Shown: positions 8,257 through 17,950, numbered from the stretch's first letter. The stretch: DNA of 34,038 nt from MED-G16 sp964467915 (GCA_964467915.1 CAYXSW010000018.1:1-34038), one strand, 5' to 3'. Numbers and translations are program-made. The notes: generated by a model from the letters alone, not told the origin.

Positions 8257-9281
8257 AAGAGATATTAGTAACTGGAGGCCTAGGTTATATTGGTTCGCAT
8301 ACGGTGGTGCAGTTAATGCAGAAAAATCATCATGTCACTATAATAGACAATCTTTCAAATTCTGAAATTTTTATATTAGAAAATATTGAAAAGATTACAG
8401 GGGAAAAACCCGATTTTTTTAATGTTGATTTAAATGATTATAATAAGACTAATTCTTGTTTTACTAAAAAAAAATATGATGGAGTTATACACTTTGCAGC
8501 ATTTAAATCCGTATCAGAGTCTGTAAAATACCCAGAAAAATATTATAGCAATAATCTTAATTCACTACTTAATGTGCTAAGATGTATGAAAGAAAATGAT
8601 GTTAAGCACATTGTATTTTCTTCTTCTTGTACAGTTTATGGTCAGCCAGATGATCTCCCAGTATCAGAGAAATTTCCTTTCAAAGAGGCGGAGTCTCCTT
8701 ATGCAAGAACAAAACAAATTTCAGAAAATATCATTAAGGATTTTGTTAACTCTACCTCTTTTTTATCTGGAATTTCTTTGAGATATTTTAACCCTGTTGG
8801 AGCACATCATTCAGGTCTAATTGGAGAACTGCCATTAGGGATACCAGACAATTTAGTCCCTTACATCACCCAAACTGCTGCTGGAATTAGAGACGAGCTC
8901 AAAATTTTTGGAGATGATTATGACACTCATGACGGTACTGCTATCAGAGATTATATTCATGTTGAAGACTTAGCAGAAGCTCATATTGTAGCTCTTCAGA
9001 GAATGTGTGAAAATAAAATAGAGAAAGACTATGAATTCTATAATGTTGGCACTGGCGTAGGGTATTCAGTTCTTGATGTTGTCAAATCATTTGAAAATAC
9101 CAATAAAATAAAATTAAATTACTCTATTACAGAAAGAAGAAGTGGTGATATAGAAAAAATATTTTCTGATTGCACAAGTTCTAACAAGAAGTTAGGGTGG
9201 AGATCAAAGAAGGGACTTGATGAAATGATGAGATCCGCATGGAAATGGGAAAAAAATATTTCTAAGTTTTTAAAGGGTTAG
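8253..9281 (+). CDS. galE: UDP-glucose 4-epimerase
   Basis: 342 residues, an extended short-chain dehydrogenase. It interconverts UDP-galactose and UDP-glucose with bound NAD. The NAD-binding motif GGLGYIGSH is at 8-16, the SSSCTVYG active-site strand at 123-130, and the catalytic Y150xxxK154 in SPYARTK. RYFNPVGAH and the C-terminal region with RSGDIEKIFSD and LGWRSKKGLDEM are typical of GalE rather than of other nucleotide-sugar epimerases. The start codon overlaps the galK stop, which ties it to galactose use, though GalE can equally supply UDP-galactose for glycan synthesis. The 244-base gap to susC follows; I see no strong terminator directly after the stop. Confidence 0.95.
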   Translation: MKEILVTGGLGYIGSHTVVQLMQKNHHVTIIDNLSNSEIFILENIEKITGEKPDFFNVDLNDYNKTNSCFTKKKYDGVIHFAAFKSVSESVKYPEKYYSNNLNSLLNVLRCMKENDVKHIVFSSSCTVYGQPDDLPVSEKFPFKEAESPYARTKQISENIIKDFVNSTSFLSGISLRYFNPVGAHHSGLIGELPLGIPDNLVPYITQTAAGIRDELKIFGDDYDTHDGTAIRDYIHVEDLAEAHIVALQRMCENKIEKDYEFYNVGTGVGYSVLDVVKSFENTNKIKLNYSITERRSGDIEKIFSDCTSSNKKLGWRSKKGLDEMMRSAWKWEKNISKFLKG

Positions 9282-9374
9282 GTTATTATTTTTGATAAAA
9301 TTTTTATTAAAAACAAACCCAATCTTTTTATAAAAATACCTTTAATTTCTAAATTATTTATTGCAATTTTGGGG

Positions 9375-9412
9375 CAGTTAACTAATTAAAAATGTTGTCG
9401 ACAATCGAACTG
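9375..9412. promoter_or_regulatory. Cluster of palindromes in the susC leader region
   Basis: The 244-base gap before susC contains AGTTAACT (9376-9383), TTGTCGACAA (9395-9404), and an outer inverted pair CAGTT (9375-9379) / AACTG (9408-9412) that encloses them. Further down TTAACT (9480-9485) pairs with AGTTAA (9492-9497). Palindromes of this size suit dimeric regulator binding, but no regulator gene lies beside them. I could not find a clean -33/-7 promoter in this gap; TCTATTTG (9459-9466) and TAATTTTA (9471-9478) are partial matches. Confidence 0.35.
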
Positions 9413-9525
9413 TTATTTTTAACTCCACTTTTTGTAGTTAGTTTTTGTAAGTAATCGTTCTATTTGTCTATAATTTTAATTAACTATTTTAAGTTAAATT
9501 TTTAAACTAAACTATAAAGCGTAAT

Positions 9526-12441
9526 ATGAAAAAGCTTTTACTATTAGTCCTGGTATTTTTATCGGGTATGAGCTATGCTGTAGCTCAGAATGCTGTAACT
9601 GGAACAGTTACAGATGAAAATGGTGAGGGTGTCCCAGGTGCCAATGTTATTATTAAAGGCACTTCTAGAGGAACAATTACTGACATGGATGGTGCATATA
9701 CTTTAGATGCCGCATCATCAGATGTACTTGTTTTTACTTATGTAGGATACTCGACTGTTGAAATTCCTGTAGGCTCTCAGAATAGCATAAATGTTTCACT
9801 TAGTGAAGACATTGCTGCTCTTGATGAGATTGTAGTTACCGGTTACGGTACACAGGAAAGGAAGGAGATAACCAGTGCGGTTACCAGTCTTAACGAGGAA
9901 GACTTCAATCAAGGATTAGTTAGTAATCCAATGGGTCTACTTGAAGGTAAGGTTGCTGGATTATCTATAACTAAGCCAGGAAGTGATCCCAATGGAGGAT
10001 TTACACTAAGGCTTAGAGGTATTTCAACTGTAGGTGCTAATGCATCTCCTCTTGTTGTTATTGATGGTGTTATTGGTGGTAACCTAGATTTGGTTGATCC
10101 TAATGATATTGAGTCAATTGATGTTATCAAAGACGGTGCTGCTGCAGCGATCTATGGTACAAGAGGGTCAAGTGGTGTAATCTTAGTTACTACTAAGAAA
10201 GGTACTGCTGGAACGACTAGAGTTGATTATAATGTATCTACTTCTGTAGATCAGATGGCTAGATCTATAAAAGTTATGACTGCGGATGAGTATAGAGCTC
10301 TTCCAGGTGCAGTTGACTTTGGAGCTACTACTGACTGGATGGATCTTGTGACTAGAGATGGTGTATCTCAAGTTCATAATCTTGCAGTTTCAGGTGGTAG
10401 TGCTAACACTACATATAGAGTGGCAATGAACTACAGAGAGCAACAAGGTATTTTAAAAGGTACTGGTTATAATAATGTAAATACAAACTTAAACCTTACG
10501 CAGAAGTCAATGGATGGTAAGGCTGTATTTGATGTTAATATTTCTTACTCAAATAAAGATGCTAGTTATGGATTTGGTAATGAAGGATTTAGATATGCTT
10601 TAATGTCTAACCCTACCATGCCTATATACGATCCTAACTCTATTTATGGAGGTTATCATGAGAGAACTATTTTCGATTATTATAATCCTGTATCAATTGT
10701 AGAGCAAAATATAAACGAAGGAAATGATAATTTATTCCTTGGTTCACTTAAAGGAACTTTTGATTTAGGTGCTATTGTAGAAGGATTAAATGCTTCTGTA
10801 TCATACACAAGACAAATCACTGACACAGAAAGAGGACAGTACTATAAGAAGACCGCTAGATTTAGAGGTTCTGATAGAAATGGTTTAGCTGTCACTGACA
10901 ATGCACAATATACTTTCGATTTACTTGAGGGTACTCTTGGGTATAATGGTCAGACTGGTGATTTGGGTGTTAATGCTCTAGTAGGATATTCCTACCAAGA
11001 ATTTTTTAATGAAGGTTATCACGCTGAAGGTGGAGATTTCTTAACTGACGCGTTCTCTTATAATAACTTAGGTGCTGCTGCTGACTTTAATAATGGTCTA
11101 GGTAGTGTCTGGAGTTGGGCTAATTCTAGCAAGTTAATTGCTGGTTTAGCTAGAGTTAATTTAAACTATGATGATACTTACTTCCTAAACGCAAGTTTAA
11201 GGTACGAGGGTTCTTCAAGGTTTGGAGCTAATAATAAGTGGGCTGCATTCTACGGTGTAGGTGCTGGTGTTAGTATACATAATCTTATAGATGTAGAATC
11301 AATTGATAACTTAAAATTAAGACTAAGTTATGGTCAGACAGGTAACGAACCTGGAAGTTCTTATCTCTCTTTACAGAGATTCGGTCCTGCAGGAAACTTC
11401 TACTATAACGGTGCTTATACTTCAAGTTACGGTCCTACGAGTAATGCAAACCCTGATTTAGCTTGGGAGATTGCAACACACTTGAACGTAGGAGTTGACT
11501 TTGCTGTTCTTAACTCAAAACTATATGGTGCTGTCGAGTACTTTACAAGAGAGACCAAAGATCAGTTATTGAGTGTTAATGTCCCTGTACCACCAAATCT
11601 TGTTGGTCAGACATTACTTAATATTGGAACAACAAAGAATACGGGTATAGAAGCTAATGTTAACTATAATGTTATAGATAACGGTAATATCAACTGGACA
11701 ACTGGTGTTGTATTTGGTACTAACACAAGTGAACTTGTTAGCTGGACTAAAGATGAACTTTCATTTGGTGGAGGTGTCCTTTACAGAGCTTCAATGGGTT
11801 CTCCTGGACAAAGTGATGTGTCACTTGTCAGAGTTGTTGAAGGTGAAACTTTAGGTCAGATATGGGGACCAAGATTTGAAGGGATTGCTTCAAATGGTAC
11901 TTTCCAATTTGCTGACTTAGACGGTGACGGATCTTACTGTGACTGTGATGATGATAGAGAGGTTATAGGAAATGGACTTCCTGACTTCACTCTTGGTTGG
12001 AATAACGCTATTACAATTGGAGATTTAGATATCTCTATGTTCTGGAATGGTGAGTTCGGTCATGATCTATTTAACTCTTACAGAGGATTCTATGAAAATG
12101 CTGGACCTACAGTTGTAGGTAACTGGAATGTTGTAAACACTAGTTACTTTAACTCAGATCTTAAAGCTGCTGCGGCAAATAGCTCGCACGTAGAAGACGG
12201 AACATACTTTGAATTAAACAACATCACTGTTGGATATAATTTAAAAGATGTTACCAAGTTTATGAGAAACTTAAGAGTTTATGTTTCTGCTCAGAGACCA
12301 ATTATGTTTACTAGTTATGAGGGTGTTGATCCAGTTTCTAGATGGACTGATCGTGGTGATCCTTTATCTCAAGGAATTGAGAGAAGAGAGACTTACTTTA
12401 GAGCTAGAACGTTCACTGTTGGTGTTAATATAACTTTATAA
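9526..12441 (+). CDS. SusC/RagA-family TonB-dependent outer-membrane transporter
   Basis: 971 residues. A signal peptide (1-20, ending AVA-Q) is followed by a carboxypeptidase-regulatory-like domain (about 22-92) and DEIVVTGYGTQERKEITSAV (100-119), which is the usual TonB-box/plug entry. The plug (about 112-225) has LRLRGISTVG, PLVVIDGV, IESIDVIKDGAAAAIYG and GVILVTTKKG. The remainder is a 22-stranded barrel ending in FTVGVNITL. There is no STN domain, so ECF/anti-sigma signalling is not expected. These proteins import glycans or other large ligands with a SusD lid encoded next door. A DLDGDGSYC metal-loop-like segment carries a Cys-Asp-Cys (C805, C807). Codons are less AT-rich than in the following propeller genes, as expected for high expression. 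Substrate not deducible. Confidence 0.95.
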   Translation: MKKLLLLVLVFLSGMSYAVAQNAVTGTVTDENGEGVPGANVIIKGTSRGTITDMDGAYTLDAASSDVLVFTYVGYSTVEIPVGSQNSINVSLSEDIAALDEIVVTGYGTQERKEITSAVTSLNEEDFNQGLVSNPMGLLEGKVAGLSITKPGSDPNGGFTLRLRGISTVGANASPLVVIDGVIGGNLDLVDPNDIESIDVIKDGAAAAIYGTRGSSGVILVTTKKGTAGTTRVDYNVSTSVDQMARSIKVMTADEYRALPGAVDFGATTDWMDLVTRDGVSQVHNLAVSGGSANTTYRVAMNYREQQGILKGTGYNNVNTNLNLTQKSMDGKAVFDVNISYSNKDASYGFGNEGFRYALMSNPTMPIYDPNSIYGGYHERTIFDYYNPVSIVEQNINEGNDNLFLGSLKGTFDLGAIVEGLNASVSYTRQITDTERGQYYKKTARFRGSDRNGLAVTDNAQYTFDLLEGTLGYNGQTGDLGVNALVGYSYQEFFNEGYHAEGGDFLTDAFSYNNLGAAADFNNGLGSVWSWANSSKLIAGLARVNLNYDDTYFLNASLRYEGSSRFGANNKWAAFYGVGAGVSIHNLIDVESIDNLKLRLSYGQTGNEPGSSYLSLQRFGPAGNFYYNGAYTSSYGPTSNANPDLAWEIATHLNVGVDFAVLNSKLYGAVEYFTRETKDQLLSVNVPVPPNLVGQTLLNIGTTKNTGIEANVNYNVIDNGNINWTTGVVFGTNTSELVSWTKDELSFGGGVLYRASMGSPGQSDVSLVRVVEGETLGQIWGPRFEGIASNGTFQFADLDGDGSYCDCDDDREVIGNGLPDFTLGWNNAITIGDLDISMFWNGEFGHDLFNSYRGFYENAGPTVVGNWNVVNTSYFNSDLKAAAANSSHVEDGTYFELNNITVGYNLKDVTKFMRNLRVYVSAQRPIMFTSYEGVDPVSRWTDRGDPLSQGIERRETYFRARTFTVGVNITL

Positions 12442-12452
12442 TTATATATATT

Positions 12453-14012
12453 ATGAAAAATTTATTTATAAAAATGAAAAAGTTAATGTTGTTAGTTGCG
12501 GGAATGATTTTTATTGTCCCTGCATGTACAAACCTTGACGAGGAATTATATAGCGATCTCGCTGCAGAGAACTTCTTCACTACTGCTGAAGAAAATATTG
12601 CTGCACTAGGACAGGCGTATTCTTCTATGACTCACTGGGGTAATCACTTCAATATATGGACTGCTAATGAGCTGTCTTCTGATGAGCTTGTTATCCCTAC
12701 AAGAGGTGGTGACTGGTATGATGGTGGAATTTTATTACAATTACACGAGCATCAGTTTGCAACTGATAATGGTATTATTGGTAATGCGTGGAATGTTTCT
12801 TATGGTGCTATTAATACTGTTAACAGACTTATATATCAGTTTAGTTCTATAGAAGGCGCTGATGCTTACGAAGCTGAGCTTAGAGCGATCAGAGCATTCT
12901 ATTACTTCCATCTTCTTGATATGTTTGGAAATGTTCCTTTATCAACCGATTTTACTGATACTGAGACAAAGCCAAACTCTACAAGATCAGAAGTTTTTGC
13001 TTTTGTTAAATCAGAGTTAGATGCAGTCATCCCACTACTAAGTGAGAAGAAAGACGGATCTACCTATGGTAGAATGAATAAGTGGGCTGCTTTAGCTTTA
13101 AGAATGAAGTTACATTTAAATGCTGAGGCTTGGACAGGAAGTGCTTCTTGGGCTGGTGCTAAAGCTGATGCTGATGCGATAATTAACTCTGGACTTTATT
13201 CTCTAGAAGCTAATTATTCTGATAATTTCAAGGAAGAAAATGCTGGTTCATCGGAGAACATATTTGTTGTCCCTTATGATGAAGTATTTGCTGGTGGCTT
13301 TAACTGGGTGGCTATGACATTACATTACGCTAGTCAGAATACTTTTAATTTAACTTTCCAACCATGGAATGGTTATGCTACAGTAGAAGAGTTTTATAAT
13401 TCTTATATTGATCCTAACACAAACCCTGGTCCTCAAGGAACAGTTGTTAAAGGTAAGGGAGCTGGAACTGGTACTTTGGACAGTAGACTATCTAACTTCT
13501 TAGTAGGTGATCAGGGAACTGATGACTCTGCTGGTGGAGAACCTGGTGATGATGACGGTACTGGTCTTTATTTTACTCCATATATCAATATGATTTGGCC
13601 TGATGCTTGTCGTCAGTGTGGAGCTAGAATTAACAAGTACGGACACGTTCAAGGTGGAAGACCGGATATGAATCATGATTTTGTCCTATTGAGATATGCT
13701 GATGTTTTACTTAGTAAAGCTGAAGCTCATTTATGGACAGGTGATGCTTCTGGTGCTCTTGGAATTGTTAACCAAATTAGAGTTAGAGCTGGTGTTACTC
13801 CGTTTAACAGTCTAGATGCTGACAAAATGCTTGCTGAAAGAGGCAGGGAGATGTATGTAGAGAATGACAGGAGAAGAGCTCTTATCAGATTTGGTAAGTT
13901 TAACGCCGCATGGTGGGAAAAAGATGCCTCAGATGCTAAGTATAAACTATTCCCAATTCCGCAGGATCAAATTAACGCTAACTCAAAGTTAACTCAGAAT
14001 CCTGGCTACTAA
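12453..14012 (+). CDS. SusD/RagB-family substrate-binding lipoprotein
   Basis: 519 residues from the first ATG, 11 bases after susC. A second in-frame ATG at 12474 would begin a more classic lipoprotein signal (MKKLMLLVAGMIFIVPAC), so the true start may be there; the acylated Cys is C25 from the first start. SusD proteins cap the SusC barrel at the cell surface and bind the ligand. Family landmarks are AIRAFYYFHLLDMFGNVPL, RYADVLLSKAEAHL, NQIRVRAGV and ERGREMYVENDRRRALIRFG. A CRQC motif at C386-C389 is unusual to my eye. The pair is certainly a unit with susC; a strong terminator follows at 14055. Confidence 0.95.
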   Translation: MKNLFIKMKKLMLLVAGMIFIVPACTNLDEELYSDLAAENFFTTAEENIAALGQAYSSMTHWGNHFNIWTANELSSDELVIPTRGGDWYDGGILLQLHEHQFATDNGIIGNAWNVSYGAINTVNRLIYQFSSIEGADAYEAELRAIRAFYYFHLLDMFGNVPLSTDFTDTETKPNSTRSEVFAFVKSELDAVIPLLSEKKDGSTYGRMNKWAALALRMKLHLNAEAWTGSASWAGAKADADAIINSGLYSLEANYSDNFKEENAGSSENIFVVPYDEVFAGGFNWVAMTLHYASQNTFNLTFQPWNGYATVEEFYNSYIDPNTNPGPQGTVVKGKGAGTGTLDSRLSNFLVGDQGTDDSAGGEPGDDDGTGLYFTPYINMIWPDACRQCGARINKYGHVQGGRPDMNHDFVLLRYADVLLSKAEAHLWTGDASGALGIVNQIRVRAGVTPFNSLDADKMLAERGREMYVENDRRRALIRFGKFNAAWWEKDASDAKYKLFPIPQDQINANSKLTQNPGY

Positions 14013-14054
14013 TAGCTAATAGTTATATTTAGTTAAAAAGTATAACTTAAGATT

Positions 14055-14088
14055 AAAGCAAGCGATTTTATCGCTTGCTTTTTTTTTA
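14055..14088 (+). terminator. Intrinsic terminator after susD
   Basis: A perfect 11-base-pair stem, AAAGCAAGCGA (14055-14065) with TCGCTTGCTTT (14071-14081), loop TTTTA, runs straight into a T tract (to 14087). This separates susCD from the long propeller run, at least partly. Confidence 0.93.
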
Positions 14089-14094
14089 TCTTTG
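14087..14094 (+). promoter_or_regulatory. -7 element for the propeller-glp run
   Basis: TATCTTTG is an exact match to TAnnTTTG and ends 12 bases before the ATG at 14107. The -33 position would fall in the terminator loop and has no TTG. The element starts on the last T of the terminator tract, so terminator and promoter are fused. Confidence 0.45.
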
Positions 14095-14106
14095 TCTGTA
14101 TAATTT

Positions 14107-17100
14107 ATGAGTAAAATTAAATATTTAGTATTCTTATTTAGTATTCTTATTTCTTGTGGGAAGAGAGAAGAAGAGACATTATTTGAATTAAAAAAAAGTT
14201 CTTATACTAATGTGTATTTTACAAATACACTTAATTACACCGAAGAACTAAACCCATATACATACAGAAACTTTTATAATGGAGGAGGTGTTGGCATTGG
14301 TGACTTTAATAATGACTCATTACCTGATATTTTTTTTACAGGTAATCTTGTTTCTAATAAACTATATATTAATAAAGGAAATTTTGTTTTCGATGATTTA
14401 ACTAATAATTCTGGATTAAATTCTGCTGGTATATGGAGTACAGGCGTAAGTGTTGTAGATATTAATCATGATGGTTTTCTTGATATCTATATATGTAAAT
14501 CAGGACCTCCAGGAGGTGATAGGAGAAACAATGAATTGTTTATTAACAATGGTGATTTAACTTTTACGGAAATGTCTAAAGAATTTGGATTAGATAATGA
14601 AGGCTTATCAACTCATGCAGCATTCTTTGATTATGATAATGATGGGGATTTAGATTGCTATCTATTAAATAATACTATAAAATCAATAGGCGTAGGCCTT
14701 GATATGGTTAAAGGATTGAGGGACATCACAAGTGATCAAGGAAATAAGTTATTAAGAAATGATAATGGTTATTTTGTAGATGTATCATCTGCTGCCGGAA
14801 TTTATACAAGTGATATTGGTTTTGGTTTAGGTGTTACAGTCGGAGATATTAACTTAGATGGATGGTCTGACTTATTTATATCTAATGATTTTTTTGAAAA
14901 GGATTATCTATATATAAATAATAAAGATGGTTCATTTACTGAATCTCTTGAAGAGTACGTAAATGAAACATCTATGGGGTCTATGGGTGCTGATATGGCA
15001 GATATTAATAATGATGGTTATTCTGAAATTTTTGTCACTGAAATGTTACCAGAAAGACATGACAGAAGAGTGTCTAAGGCGGTATTTGAAAATTGGGATA
15101 AATATCAATTTTCTATAGAACAGGGATATTTCCATCAGTTTAATAGAAATGTTTTACAGTTAAATAATAAAGATGGATCTTTTTCTGAAATTTCAAGAAT
15201 TACAGGAGTAGATGCTACAGATTGGAGTTGGGGCGCTCTAATTTTTGACATGGACAATGACGGTAATAAAGATATTTTTGTTGCCAATGGAATATATAAA
15301 GATTTACTAGACCAAGACTATGTTAATTTTTTAGCTAATCCTTCAATTATTTCAAATATGATTCAGTCTGAAAAGGAGCCTGTAAAAAAACTTATTGATA
15401 TGATCCCAAGTGAACCACTGTCTAATTTTGCATTTCAAAATTTAGGATCATTAAAATTTAAAGATCAAACAAAAGAATTTGGTCTAGATAATTTAACATA
15501 TTCAAATGGTTCAGCATATACTGATTTGGATAATGATGGTGACCTGGACTTGGTAGTAAATAATGTAAATATGATATCTAATATATATGAGAATAAATCG
15601 AAAAATAACTGGGTGTCTTTTTCATTTGATTCAAGTTCAAAAAATAAATATGGAATTGGAAATAAAGTATTTGTTTACACAAATAAAAAACAACAATACC
15701 AAGAATTATCTCCTATGAGAGGGTTTCAATCTTCAGTAGATTATAGAATGTATTTTGGTTTGGGCAATATTTCTGTAATAGATTCTGTTAAAATTATATG
15801 GAATGATAACGAAGTTTCTGTTCTAAAAAACATAAGACTTAACTCTCATCATACCCTTAACGAAGATGAAATTGATAAGAATATTATTACTCATCGAATA
15901 TCTTCTAAAAAAACTCTTTTAAAGCCTTCTAATTCTCAGATTAATTATTCTCACAGTGAAAATAACTTTGTTGATTTTGATAGGGAAAGGCTTTTATTTA
16001 AAATGTCTTCTAATGAAGGCCCTTGTACTTGTGTTGCAGATTTTAATCAAGATGGTAACGAAGATTTATTTGTAGGGTCTGCTAAAGGACAAGTTTCTAG
16101 TATTTTTTTTCAGGGTCTAAATGGGTCATTTATTAGGTATGATAACCCTTTTGAAGAAGACATAATATCAGAAGACATTGACTGTCTTGTCGATGACTTT
16201 AATGGTGACGGAAAGTTAGATTTAATTGTCGCAAGTGGAGGAAGTGAATACTCTAATTTTTCACCTGAGTTAAGAGACAGGTTATACCTTAACCTAGGAG
16301 ATAAAAATTTTAAAAAATTTCCTAGTTCATTATCTGCTATTTCTTCTTTTGAAAGTACTTCAACTATTTCAAGTTATGATTTTGATGGTGATGGAGACAA
16401 AGATTTATTTTTAGGGACAAGGTTAAATCCGGGTTCTTACGGAACTAAGACAAGAAGTTATCTGCTCGAAAATAATGGAGAAGGTGTTTTTAAAGACATT
16501 TCAAAAAAATATCTAGGTGACTCAAGGTTTATGGAGATGGTAACTGACAGTGAGTTTGTAGATATAGACAACGATAATATCAATGAATTAGTAGTAGTAG
16601 GAGAGTGGATGCCTGTAAAAATTTTTAAATTTTTAAATAATAAATTAGTAGATATCACTGATTCATTAGGCCTGTCAAAAACAAATGGATTATACAATAA
16701 GATGCACATTGTAGATCTAGATGGTGATGGTTACAAAGATTTAGTGTTAGGAAATTATGGGTTAAATTCAATGTTTAGAGCTAGTTTAGAACAACCTCTA
16801 AGCTTATACGTTAATGATTTTGATAATAATGGTAAGACAGAACAAATACTGGCAATGCACTACGATGATAAAGTATATCCAATTGTCCAATTAAAAGATT
16901 TATGGATGCAACTTCCTTCACTAAAGAAGAAATATTTAAAGTTTGAAAATTATAAAAATGTTACCATAGACAAGCTATTTGAACCATCTATTATTAGAAA
17001 TTCAGAGATAAAGAATGTTTATAATCTATCATCAGTTTCTTTATATAATAAAGGAGGAAAAGAATTTGAGATGAAAGAATTACCTTTTATGGCACAACTA

Positions 17101-17391
17101 TCACCTACATATTCAATAATAACAGATGATATAAATAATGATGGTTTTACTGATTTAATACTTGGAGGTAATTTGTCAAGGGTTAAACCTGAATTTGGAC
17201 CAAATAGTTCAAGTTATTCTACCTTATTATTAGGCACTAAACATAACAAATTTAAATATGTAAACTCAAAACTCTCAGGGCTATTTATTACTGGTGAAAT
17301 AAGAGATTTAAATAAAATAATAATAAATAACAAAGACAGTTATATTTTTGCAGTTAATAATTCAAAATTAAAAATTTTAGAAAGTGAATAG
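14107..17391 (+). CDS. FG-GAP/VCBS-repeat and ASPIC/UnbV lipoprotein, paralogue 1
   Basis: 1,094 residues. Lipobox ISC with C17, followed by GKREEE, a basic-acidic stretch like the surface-export signals of Bacteroidota lipoproteins. Fourteen DxNxDGxxD-type Ca-binding loops can be counted. Seven precede the ASPIC/UnbV module (loops starting near D66, D118, D175, D247, D299, D381, D473) and seven follow it (D645, D697, D758, D819, D870, D904, D1008). The ASPIC/UnbV module lies at about 500-585 (YGIGNKVFVY, MRGFQSS, YFGLGN). This suggests two seven-bladed propellers joined by a small beta domain. A catalytic role is not recognisable; ligand binding at the surface next to the SusCD pair is the likely role. 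It is the first gene of the run and overlaps the next by 8 bases. Confidence 0.88.
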   Translation: MSKIKYLVFLFSILISCGKREEETLFELKKSSYTNVYFTNTLNYTEELNPYTYRNFYNGGGVGIGDFNNDSLPDIFFTGNLVSNKLYINKGNFVFDDLTNNSGLNSAGIWSTGVSVVDINHDGFLDIYICKSGPPGGDRRNNELFINNGDLTFTEMSKEFGLDNEGLSTHAAFFDYDNDGDLDCYLLNNTIKSIGVGLDMVKGLRDITSDQGNKLLRNDNGYFVDVSSAAGIYTSDIGFGLGVTVGDINLDGWSDLFISNDFFEKDYLYINNKDGSFTESLEEYVNETSMGSMGADMADINNDGYSEIFVTEMLPERHDRRVSKAVFENWDKYQFSIEQGYFHQFNRNVLQLNNKDGSFSEISRITGVDATDWSWGALIFDMDNDGNKDIFVANGIYKDLLDQDYVNFLANPSIISNMIQSEKEPVKKLIDMIPSEPLSNFAFQNLGSLKFKDQTKEFGLDNLTYSNGSAYTDLDNDGDLDLVVNNVNMISNIYENKSKNNWVSFSFDSSSKNKYGIGNKVFVYTNKKQQYQELSPMRGFQSSVDYRMYFGLGNISVIDSVKIIWNDNEVSVLKNIRLNSHHTLNEDEIDKNIITHRISSKKTLLKPSNSQINYSHSENNFVDFDRERLLFKMSSNEGPCTCVADFNQDGNEDLFVGSAKGQVSSIFFQGLNGSFIRYDNPFEEDIISEDIDCLVDDFNGDGKLDLIVASGGSEYSNFSPELRDRLYLNLGDKNFKKFPSSLSAISSFESTSTISSYDFDGDGDKDLFLGTRLNPGSYGTKTRSYLLENNGEGVFKDISKKYLGDSRFMEMVTDSEFVDIDNDNINELVVVGEWMPVKIFKFLNNKLVDITDSLGLSKTNGLYNKMHIVDLDGDGYKDLVLGNYGLNSMFRASLEQPLSLYVNDFDNNGKTEQILAMHYDDKVYPIVQLKDLWMQLPSLKKKYLKFENYKNVTIDKLFEPSIIRNSEIKNVYNLSSVSLYNKGGKEFEMKELPFMAQLSPTYSIITDDINNDGFTDLILGGNLSRVKPEFGPNSSSYSTLLLGTKHNKFKYVNSKLSGLFITGEIRDLNKIIINNKDSYIFAVNNSKLKILESE

Positions 17392-17950
17392 GTTTGGAAT
17401 TTTTATATATTTAAGTGTTCTTATGATAGGGTGTCAGACAAATCCTTATCTGAGTTTAGAAAGGCAAGAACTGTCATCAGGGGTAAGATACGACTCTCTC
17501 TTTTTAGGTGTTAAATTTGGGATGACCTCTAAAGAATTTTATGCACATTGTTGGGATTTAAATAAAAAAAAAATAGTATCTCAGGGACCATCTAATAACT
17601 CTGTTAGATACTTAATTCCAACTGAATCTGTTGGCCAAAATATTGAGATGTTGTTTTATCCTGTATTTAATAAGGATACCGTATATGAGGTTAATACAAC
17701 ATTTTCATATACTGGTTGGGCACCATGGAATAAAGAAACTTCTGCAGAATATTTGATGAAAGAAATTGAAGGTCTTTTGTCAGGCTGGTATTTCACAAAA
17801 TTTTATAAGATTCAAAGTCAAAAAAATAAGAACAAATTGTTTGCTACTGTAAATGGTAATCGAAGGATAGCAATAACAAAGGTTAGCGAGAGAGAAGTTC
17901 GGGCTAGATTTACGGATCTTTTAATTGAAAAAAAGTTAAAAGATGAATAA
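17384..17950 (+). CDS. Small lipoprotein of unknown function
   Basis: 188 residues. I do not recognise the family. The lipobox MIGC (C17) predicts an outer-membrane or periplasmic lipoprotein. After it come a SLFLGVKFGMTSKEFYAHCW segment (about 40-59), whose GMTxxE helix vaguely recalls the opening of BamE/SmpA-like domains, then a predicted mix of strands (IEMLFYPVF, VYEVNTTFSYTG) and a basic C-terminal strand-helix. Overlaps of 8 bases at both ends with propeller genes mean it is translated as part of the same transcript. Its placement between two paralogues suggests that it works with them, for example as a folding or complex partner. It has no repeat and no Ca loop. Confidence 0.6.
   Translation: MNRFGIFIYLSVLMIGCQTNPYLSLERQELSSGVRYDSLFLGVKFGMTSKEFYAHCWDLNKKKIVSQGPSNNSVRYLIPTESVGQNIEMLFYPVFNKDTVYEVNTTFSYTGWAPWNKETSAEYLMKEIEGLLSGWYFTKFYKIQSQKNKNKLFATVNGNRRIAITKVSEREVRARFTDLLIEKKLKDE

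Noticed and set aside
9526..9850. SusC as an anti-sigma-linked transducer
   Set aside because: The N-terminus goes from the signal peptide straight into the carboxypeptidase-regulatory-like domain; no STN domain is present and no sigma/anti-sigma pair is nearby.
9909..10377. Two minus-strand open frames inside susC
   Set aside because: They lie fully within a well-supported susC plug coding region, and their products have no recognisable domain. They are antisense shadows.
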